The position numbers and the translations under genes are program-made. Below the pieces are notes generated by a model, which ran no database searches, was not told where the DNA came from, and saw nothing but the letters and a program-made list of their open reading frames with translations. Positions 13,074-17,757 of a DNA stretch of 17,757 nucleotides are shown here, one piece after another. Position 1 is the first letter of the stretch; the number at the start of each line of letters is the position of its first letter. Location: assembly GCA_020631315.1 (NCBI GenBank), contig JAHDHM010000027.1, positions 1 to 17,757 on the forward strand. The letters are read 5' to 3'. The DNA is from Acidimicrobiales bacterium. GTDB taxonomy: Bacteria; Actinomycetota; Acidimicrobiia; Acidimicrobiales; Poriferisodaliceae.

Positions 13074-13340
13074 TCAGGTCAGCACGGGGATCGACGACCA
13101 CAGGTCCTCGACCCAGCTGGTCAGCTCGGCGAGCATCCAACTGCCGCCGAGCATGATGATCAGCGCGACACCGATCAGCTTCGGCACGAACGTGAGCGTC
13201 ATCTCCTGGATGGAGGTGACGGTCTGCACGAGGCTGACGAAGACGCCGACGACGAGGCTGACGACCAGCGCGGGGCCGGCCAACTTGGCCGCGAGGACGA
13301 TGGCGTCCGTCGCGATCTGGATCGCGGTTGCATCTGTCAC
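13074..13340 (-). CDS. fliQ: Flagellar export gate protein FliQ
   Basis: Small subunit of the FliPQR gate, with two membrane helices arranged as a hairpin that wraps around the FliP ring. It has 88 residues, the usual size. Segment 1 lies about residues 15-38 (LAAKLAGPALVVSLVVGVFV), followed by the conserved SLVQTVTSIQEMTLTFVPKL loop, then segment 2 (IGVALIIMLGGSWML). The SLxQAxTQIQExTLxFxPK motif is retained almost completely. It lies 8 bases after the fliP stop in the fliOPQR order. Confidence 0.97.
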   Translation of the reverse strand: MTDATAIQIATDAIVLAAKLAGPALVVSLVVGVFVSLVQTVTSIQEMTLTFVPKLIGVALIIMLGGSWMLAELTSWVEDLWSSIPVLT

Positions 13341-13348
13341 GACGTCTC

Positions 13349-14239
13349 CTAGGTCACTTGGTTCACGGACGCGACCAGCGACTCGACGATGAGCCCCCAG
13401 CCGTCCACGAGCACGAACAACAACAACTTCACCGGCAACGAGATGAAGACCGGCGGCAGCATCACCATGCCGAGCGCCATCAGGACCGAGGCCACGATGA
13501 GATCGATCACCAGGAACGGGATGAAGATCATGAAGCCGATGGTGAAGGCGGTCCGCAGCTCACTGAGGACGAACGCAGGGATCAGCACCGTCGGGTCGAC
13601 CTCTTCGGCCGAGGTGAACTCCTCGTCCCGCAGGTCGATGAACAGGCGCAGGTCGTCCTCGCCGGTCTGGGCGAGCATGAACTCGCTGAGCGGCTCGAAG
13701 CCGGCATCGAAGGCCTCGTCCTGATCGATCTCACCGTTGAGCAACGGCTGGATGGCTTCGGAGTTGATCTCGCTGAAGATCGGTCCCATCACGAACAAGG
13801 TCAGGAACAACGCCAGGCCGGTCAGGACCTGTGTCGGCGGCACCTGCTGGGTGCCGAGTGCGTTGCGAGTCAGCGCGAGGACGATCGCGAACCGGGTGAA
13901 GGACGTCGTCAACAGGATCAGCGACGGGGCGACCGAGCCGATCGTCAGCAGCAGGATGATGACGACGGTCTGGGTCAGCCCGGACTCGCCTTCGATGCTG
14001 ATGCCCACGTCGGGCGTCTGCACCGCGGTCGGCGCAGTGACGACACCAGGCTCGGCATCGGCAGGGGCCTGGACGTCAGGCACCACCACGATCGGGTCGT
14101 CGACCGCCGGATCGTCGGTGGTCTGCGCAGCGGCAGGGCCGGCCGTCGCGATCATCACCACCAACGCGGCGGCGACGGTGAACAGTGCCGTGACGAGCTG
14201 AGCTCGCCAGGGACGGCGAACGTCAGTCGTCGAGGCCAT
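13349..14239 (-). CDS. fliP: Flagellar export gate protein FliP
   Basis: Pentameric core of the flagellar export gate. Residues 1-38 form a Sec signal peptide (basic MASTTDVRRPWRAQ, hydrophobic LVTALFTVAAALVVMIAT, AAAQ cleavage region), as expected for FliP. The family domain runs from residue 89 to the end: TRFAIVLALTRNALGTQQVP, then the signatures LSELRTAFTIGFMIFIPFLV (226-245) and SVLMALGMVMLPPVFISLPV (251-270), and LLLFVLVDGWGLIVESL. Between signal and core is an unusual roughly 50-residue acidic segment (about 40-88, DDPAVDDPIVVVPDVQAPAD). At 296 residues it is longer than E. coli FliP (245). The start at 14239 overlaps the end of fliO by 17 bases. Confidence 0.97.
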   Translation of the reverse strand: MASTTDVRRPWRAQLVTALFTVAAALVVMIATAGPAAAQTTDDPAVDDPIVVVPDVQAPADAEPGVVTAPTAVQTPDVGISIEGESGLTQTVVIILLLTIGSVAPSLILLTTSFTRFAIVLALTRNALGTQQVPPTQVLTGLALFLTLFVMGPIFSEINSEAIQPLLNGEIDQDEAFDAGFEPLSEFMLAQTGEDDLRLFIDLRDEEFTSAEEVDPTVLIPAFVLSELRTAFTIGFMIFIPFLVIDLIVASVLMALGMVMLPPVFISLPVKLLLFVLVDGWGLIVESLVASVNQVT

Positions 14240-14654
14240 GGATCCGCACTCCCTGTGGCACGCGCGTCGTCATCTGACGCAGCTGTGCGAGGAGGCCGAT
14301 CCGTGGCGTCACACGCTTGGTGATTCCCGGTGCGGATCCATCCGCGACCGGAGAGGTCGATAATTCAGGTGATGAGGCGACAGCCGTGCTGTCGAGATCC
14401 CGGCCGTCCAGCTCGTCGTCGGGGTCGAGTTCGGCGAGCAGGTTCACCGACTGTTCCGCGGCGCCGACGAGATAGCGACGGCTGCCGACCTCGAGCACGG
14501 CAACGCTGGCGGTTCGCCCGAGCGGTGCCCGGGCGACGACCTTGATGCCGCGCAGTCGAGATCCACCTCGCAGCCCCCACCAACGCACGGCGAGGAGCCC
14601 TCCGATGACGACGGAGAGCGAGAGGATGAGACGGACGAGGAGACCGAAGGTCAC
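14223..14654 (-). CDS. fliO: Flagellar biosynthesis protein FliO
   Basis: Small bitopic membrane protein that helps FliP oligomerise. One membrane segment at residues 3-22 (LLVRLILSLSVVIGGLLAVR), then the FliO domain with IKVVARAPLGRTASVAVLEV and GSRRYLVGAAEQSVNLLAEL (residues 37-77), which matches the conserved L(G)xxxsvxlVevGxrxlLvGvt pattern. The remainder (about 78-143) is a low-complexity acidic/Ser tail. It has 143 residues. The start is GTG at 14654, overlapping the fliN stop (GTGA), so it is coupled to fliN, and it overlaps fliP downstream. Confidence 0.9.
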   Translation of the reverse strand: MTFGLLVRLILSLSVVIGGLLAVRWWGLRGGSRLRGIKVVARAPLGRTASVAVLEVGSRRYLVGAAEQSVNLLAELDPDDELDGRDLDSTAVASSPELSTSPVADGSAPGITKRVTPRIGLLAQLRQMTTRVPQGVRIHGLDD

Positions 14655-15439
14655 GGAGTCGACCTCGACTCGGCCGAGACACCGGTGATCCGCACGCCAA
14701 GGACGTCGTCGATCACGACGACCTCACCGCGGGCGATCTGGCTGCCGTTCACGAGCACGTCGACGTGGGCACCGATGGGTCGGTCCAGCTCGACGACGCT
14801 GCCCTCGGACAGGTCGAGCACGTCGCGGACGCGCATGATCGTGCGACCGAGCTCGACCGTGACGTCCATCGAGACATCGGACAAGAGCGAGATCTCAGCC
14901 GGGACCGACGACGACGTGCCGCCACCCAACTCCGGGTACGCGACCGGGGTCACGGCCGGACCGTCCTGCACCGGCAGCGGCAGGAGCCACCAGATGGCGC
15001 CCTGGGTGCCGCTGACCTCGACGTTGAGCCGCACACCGGACCACTCGGCAGCATCCGCGGGCAGACCGTTGGCTGGCGCAGCGGAGGTGACGGGACCGAT
15101 CAGCTGACCGTTGGAGGACAACGCAGCGACGAAGGTGTGGCTGGCGTCGAGGCCCACCCGCGACAGCTCGTCCCATGCGGCCTGCGGATCGTCCTCGGTG
15201 ACGTCGGCGGCGTTGACGAGTGCCTGGGCGACCGTCTCGGACAGCGCCATCAGCACCGAACCGGTCGGACCTTCGGCGGACAGGAGCATCGACGTGGCGA
15301 GTTCGGCGTCGGTGCCGTCAGCAGCGAGCGTGGCGGTCACGGAGATGTTCAACCCGGTCGCGGTGCTCATGGCCTCGATCGCCGCAGCTGCTGCGGTCGC
15401 CGAGGTCTCCGAGTTCACCGCCTGGTCGTGGGTGTTCAT
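14651..15439 (-). CDS. fliN: Flagellar motor switch protein FliN (FliY-like, with N-terminal domain)
   Basis: Component of the C-ring that determines rotation and contributes to the export platform. The C-terminal SpoA/FliN domain is at residues 182-255: EISLLSDVSMDVTVELGRT, then IMRVRDVLDLSEGSVVELDR, VDVLVNGSQIARGEVVVIDD and LGVRITGV. Ahead of it is a roughly 175-residue N-terminal region that short FliN proteins lack; its length and position recall the CheC-like half of FliY, but I see no intact CheC active-site motif. The start chosen is ATG 15439 (262 residues): it has GGAG six bases upstream and overlaps the fliM stop as TGATG. A TTG one codon earlier (15442) is too close to that site. 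Confidence 0.93.
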   Translation of the reverse strand: MNTHDQAVNSETSATAAAAAIEAMSTATGLNISVTATLAADGTDAELATSMLLSAEGPTGSVLMALSETVAQALVNAADVTEDDPQAAWDELSRVGLDASHTFVAALSSNGQLIGPVTSAAPANGLPADAAEWSGVRLNVEVSGTQGAIWWLLPLPVQDGPAVTPVAYPELGGGTSSSVPAEISLLSDVSMDVTVELGRTIMRVRDVLDLSEGSVVELDRPIGAHVDVLVNGSQIARGEVVVIDDVLGVRITGVSAESRSTP

Positions 15440-16341
15440 CAATCACTCCAGCTGTTGATCTGCACGGCCATGCGACGTGCCTTGCGTCCGAGTCGTGCAT
15501 GGAGGACATCGGCACCGCCGACGCGTCCCACGATCGGTTGATCGACCCGGTGATCCGTGCGGATGACGTCACCGGGTGCGAGGTCGAAGAGTTCGCCCGC
15601 GGGAATGCGGGACGGTGCGAGCGAGAACACCACCGGTACGCGCAGGTCCGGCAGCAACGCGTGGAGCGGCCCGATCTCGCCGTCGCTGACGCGACGGCCC
15701 TCGATCCGGATCTTGCTCTCGAGACGGTCGAGCGCCGGCTCGACCGTCGGGAACGGGTAGCAGACGCTGATGATGCCCTCGGCACCACCGGCGAGGGTGA
15801 CGGTGTAGCTGAGCAGCAACACCATGTCGGTCGGCGGGACCACCTGGACGAAGCGCGGGTTGTACTCGACCGAGCGGACCTTCGGCTCGACGTCCTCGAC
15901 CGGTTCGAGCGCCTCTCGGAAGGCCTCGGCGATGCTGCCCATCATCTCGCTGATGAGGGCGCTCTCGATCTCGGTCGGGCCGCGCTCGGGTGACGAGGTG
16001 CCTCGGCCGCCGAGGATGCGGTCCACGAACGAGAACGCGAGCGACGTGGTCATCTCGACCATCGTGACGCCAGGCAGCGGCGGCATCTCCACGGTCGCGA
16101 TGACCGACGGTGTCGGGATCGACCGGAGGTAGTCGCCGTAGGTGATCTGATCGGTCGACAGGTGCGAGACCGTCACGACGGACCGCAGGCTGTGGCTGAG
16201 CGCCGAGCCGACCTGACGCGCGAACACCTCGTGCACGGCCTCGAGGCCGCGCATGTGTTCACGCGAGAACTTGCTCGGTCGACGGAAGTCGAACGGCTGT
16301 GGTTCGTCGGTACGAGGAGCTTCCGGCTCGGTGAAGGTCAT
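15439..16341 (-). CDS. fliM: Flagellar motor switch protein FliM, lacking CheY-binding N-terminus
   Basis: Middle ring of the switch complex, linking FliG to FliN. It has 300 residues. The CheC-like middle domain runs about residues 38-215, with FARQVGSALSHSLRSVVTVS and the GGxG motif at 111-114 (ILGGRG), and VVPPTDMVLLLSYTVTL. The SpoA-type C-terminal domain (about 225-300) includes RIPAGELFDLAPGDVIRTD and GADVLHARLGRKARRMAVQI. Normal FliM starts with an LSQxEIDALL motif that binds phosphorylated CheY; here the protein begins with a 17-residue Pro/Glu-rich stretch and goes straight to FDFRRPSKFSREHMRGL. The start is secured by the ATGA overlap with the fliL stop, so the missing motif is not an annotation error that I can see. 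Confidence 0.95.
   Translation of the reverse strand: MTFTEPEAPRTDEPQPFDFRRPSKFSREHMRGLEAVHEVFARQVGSALSHSLRSVVTVSHLSTDQITYGDYLRSIPTPSVIATVEMPPLPGVTMVEMTTSLAFSFVDRILGGRGTSSPERGPTEIESALISEMMGSIAEAFREALEPVEDVEPKVRSVEYNPRFVQVVPPTDMVLLLSYTVTLAGGAEGIISVCYPFPTVEPALDRLESKIRIEGRRVSDGEIGPLHALLPDLRVPVVFSLAPSRIPAGELFDLAPGDVIRTDHRVDQPIVGRVGGADVLHARLGRKARRMAVQINSWSD
15446..15449 (-). promoter_or_regulatory. Ribosome binding site deciding fliN start
   Basis: GGAG on the minus strand lies six bases before ATG 15439 and only three before TTG 15442, which selects the ATG. It sits within the last codons of fliM. Confidence 0.6.
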
Positions 16342-16838
16342 TGCACCAACAGGTCCGTGAGCACGACGCGGGTCACCAGCCGCTCGCCCTCTTCCTCGTC
16401 GTTCAACAACTCCGCCGCCTGCTCACTGAGCGCGGTGCGTAGGCGTTCCTGGCCGGCGAGGGTGCGGAGTTCGACGGACGTGAAGTCCGCGAGTTCTCGG
16501 AGTGCCGCGTCGAGCAGCAGCGCGAACTTGCCCTCGACCACCAGCGGGTCCGTGCCCTCGACGAGCACCACGGAGAACGCGACGCGAGCGAAGTGGGGTG
16601 TCTCGTCGGTCAGGTTCACGGTGAGCGAACCGACCGGGAGAATCGCACCTTCGGCCTCTTCGGAGAGAGCCATGGTGGTGGGCGGCGCCATCGCCTCCGC
16701 GTCGGCGCCACTGCCGGAGAACACGAAGAAGTAGGCCGCGGCCGCGAACACGAGTCCGCCCGCGCCCATCATGAGCTTCTTCTTCTTGCCGGACGCGTCG
16801 TCCGCGTCGTCGTTCTCGGCCTTGTCGTCCTTGGCCAT
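16338..16838 (-). CDS. fliL: Flagellar basal body-associated protein FliL
   Basis: Single-pass membrane protein associated with the stator and basal body. It has 166 residues. A charged cytosolic N-terminus (MAKDDKAENDDADDASGKKK) is followed by one membrane helix (about 22-40, LMMGAGGLVFAAAAYFFVF). The extracytoplasmic part carries the FliL pattern: LTVNLTDETPHFARVAFSVV (residues 72-91), then TDPLVVEGKFALLLDAALRE and EQAAELLNDEEEGERLVTRV, with the ending VVLTDLLVQ. The start is ATG 16838, with GGAGG five bases upstream. A TTG at 16868 would add 10 residues but lacks such a site. The stop overlaps fliM (ATGA). Confidence 0.94.
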   Translation of the reverse strand: MAKDDKAENDDADDASGKKKKLMMGAGGLVFAAAAYFFVFSGSGADAEAMAPPTTMALSEEAEGAILPVGSLTVNLTDETPHFARVAFSVVLVEGTDPLVVEGKFALLLDAALRELADFTSVELRTLAGQERLRTALSEQAAELLNDEEEGERLVTRVVLTDLLVQ

Positions 16839-16843
16839 CGAAG

Positions 16844-16848
16844 CCTCC
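16844..16848 (-). promoter_or_regulatory. Ribosome binding site deciding fliL start
   Basis: GGAGG on the minus strand, five bases before ATG 16838. It excludes the upstream TTG as the main start and gives a normal FliL cytosolic N-terminus. Confidence 0.7.
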
Positions 16849-16873
16849 GTCAACAGCAGGGTGGACAAGAGGC

Positions 16874-16885
16874 ACGGTCGACCGT
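16874..16885. promoter_or_regulatory. 12-bp perfect palindrome upstream of fliL
   Basis: ACGGTCGACCGT reads the same on both strands and lies 36 bases upstream of the fliL start, in the motB-fliL gap. It could be an operator for a dimeric regulator. GTCGAC is common in this DNA, so the signal is weak. Confidence 0.25.
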
Positions 16886-16912
16886 CGTCGACCTCACTTG
16901 AGCGGTTGCCTG

Positions 16913-16932
16913 CGCTCGAGACGAGTCGAGCG
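16913..16932 (-). terminator. Stem-loop between motB and fliL
   Basis: CGCTCGA pairs with TCGAGCG (perfect 7-bp stem, 6-base loop GACGAG), 6 bases after the motB stop. There is no T-tract. In the 100-base gap it could be an attenuator or RNA processing element separating stator expression from that of fliL and the downstream genes. Confidence 0.4.
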
Positions 16933-16938
16933 AGACGG

Positions 16939-17757
16939 TCAGCCTTGGAGCGGCTCGTTCAGCACCACCAACGACGAGTCGGCGTCGACGATGTCGATGA
17001 CGATCTCGACACGCCGGTTCGTCGACCGGTTCTCGTCGCTGTCGTTCGGGACACGAGGCCGCTGATCGGCATAGGCCACGATCTGCAGCCGGGCGGGATC
17101 GAGCCCGTGTTCCTCGATGAAGAGGTCGAGCACCGCGATCGCACGATCGGCCGACAGGTTCCAGTTGGTGTAGCCGGCACTGTCGAGGGGCACGTCGTCG
17201 GTGTGGCCTTCGATCTCGATCGGGTTGTCGATGTCGGCGAGCACCTGGGCGATGGTGCCGATGAAGTCCTGCCCGAGACCTGGCTCCAGCTCAGCGCTGC
17301 CGCTGCGGAACAAGATGTCGTCGGCCGACAGGATCACGACGAGCCCGCGTGCGCGCAGCTCGGCGGTCACTGCATCGTCGAGACCGACGGCTGCAGCAGC
17401 TTCCATGAGTTCGAGCTGGACCTCACGGAGCTGAGTCAGGTCGAGCACGTTCGCGATCTCGGGGAGGATCACCTCGACATCGGTGATCTCGACCGTGCCC
17501 TCGTTGTCGACGCGGGCCAGGCCCGTCGCCACCCGCTCGGCCTCGAGCATGACGGTGGCCCGCTCCTCGAGACGCTGGAGTTCGTCCACCGGTGCGCTCG
17601 GCACGAGGACGATGGCGCCGCCGGCGACGGGGATCGATGACCCGGCGGGCTGGTTGGCACCGATCACGGACGCGCCACCGCGCAGGATCTGCTCCTGATA
17701 CGACGAGTTGCCGAAGGAGTCCTGGAGACCCTTCAGCAACGAGAGGAACTTCACCTG
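16939..17757 (-). CDS. motB: Flagellar motor stator protein MotB, C-terminal part
   Basis: The frame is open to the right edge; 272 residues are visible and the short N-terminal cytosolic piece and membrane helix (with the ion-binding Asp) lie outside. The visible sequence begins at VKFLSLLKGLQDSFG, which corresponds to the region just after the membrane helix in MotB. A GTG at 17754 could be mistaken for a start. The peptidoglycan-binding OmpA/MotB domain spans about the last 135 residues: ILFRSGSAELEPGLG, IEIEGHTDDVPLDSAGYTNW, NLSADRAIAVLDLFI, and DENRSTNRRVEIVI. MotB anchors the stator to the wall and with MotA converts ion flux to torque. motA would be expected just beyond the window, upstream on this strand. 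Confidence 0.94.
   Translation of the reverse strand, partial: QVKFLSLLKGLQDSFGNSSYQEQILRGGASVIGANQPAGSSIPVAGGAIVLVPSAPVDELQRLEERATVMLEAERVATGLARVDNEGTVEITDVEVILPEIANVLDLTQLREVQLELMEAAAAVGLDDAVTAELRARGLVVILSADDILFRSGSAELEPGLGQDFIGTIAQVLADIDNPIEIEGHTDDVPLDSAGYTNWNLSADRAIAVLDLFIEEHGLDPARLQIVAYADQRPRVPNDSDENRSTNRRVEIVIDIVDADSSLVVLNEPLQG

Noticed and set aside
12260..14323. Long plus-strand frames over fliR, fliQ and fliP
   Set aside because: They oppose strongly recognised export-gate genes and show the Asp/Arg/His/Gln-rich composition of antisense frames.
1..17757. Search for defence system, prophage, insertion sequence, CRISPR, tRNA or rRNA
   Set aside because: Gene content is flagellar throughout, no direct-repeat arrays, transposase motifs or structural RNA genes were seen, and I found no sign of a separate undescribed system.

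Overview
The window is an almost purely flagellar locus from a high-GC Gram-positive bacterium. Strong G/C bias at third codon positions, a WhiG/FliA-type sigma factor, FliW/CsrA, and the absence of any P- or L-ring gene point to an actinobacterium. My best guess is a marine or soil Acidimicrobiia of the Ilumatobacter kind, but this is an inference from style, not from a marker gene. Every stretch of more than 300 bases is coding. I saw no mobile element, CRISPR array or tRNA.

Layout. (1) Bases 1-3179, plus strand: a tight late-flagellar operon, 3' end of flgN - flgK - flgL - fliW - csrA, with start/stop overlaps at flgL/fliW and fliW/csrA. (2) Bases 3182-4393, minus strand: a two-gene unit, M23 peptidase then a FlgN-like coiled-coil protein with an N-terminal LPDT repeat. 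It converges on csrA. (3) Bases 4394-4633: a divergent intergenic region. (4) Bases 4634-7055, plus strand: the flagellar sigma factor (fliA/whiG-like) and a three-module protein made of a pseudo-receiver, a degenerate GGDEF and an HD-GYP-type domain. (5) Bases 7074-17757, minus strand, transcribed right to left: motB (cut by the window end) - fliL - fliM - fliN - fliO - fliP - fliQ - fliR - unknown 127-aa gene - flhB - flhA - FlhF-like - small membrane protein.

How it works together. MotB is the stator. FliM/FliN form the switch. FliOPQR-FlhB-FlhA form the type III export gate. FlgN chaperones the FlgK/FlgL hook-filament junction. FliW/CsrA couples flagellin export to translation. The sigma factor drives late genes. 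The HD-GYP protein probably links cyclic-di-GMP to motility.

I see no non-flagellar novel system. What deserves a second look is a set of departures from the textbook machine: an FlhF homologue whose GTPase P-loop has disappeared, FlhB with NPVR in place of the autocleavage NPTH motif, FliM without the N-terminal CheY-binding EIDxLL motif, an uncharacterised small gene wedged between fliR and flhB, a leaderless M23 peptidase paired with a chaperone-like protein, and a c-di-GMP protein whose GGDEF reads EPLEF and whose GYP reads GFP.
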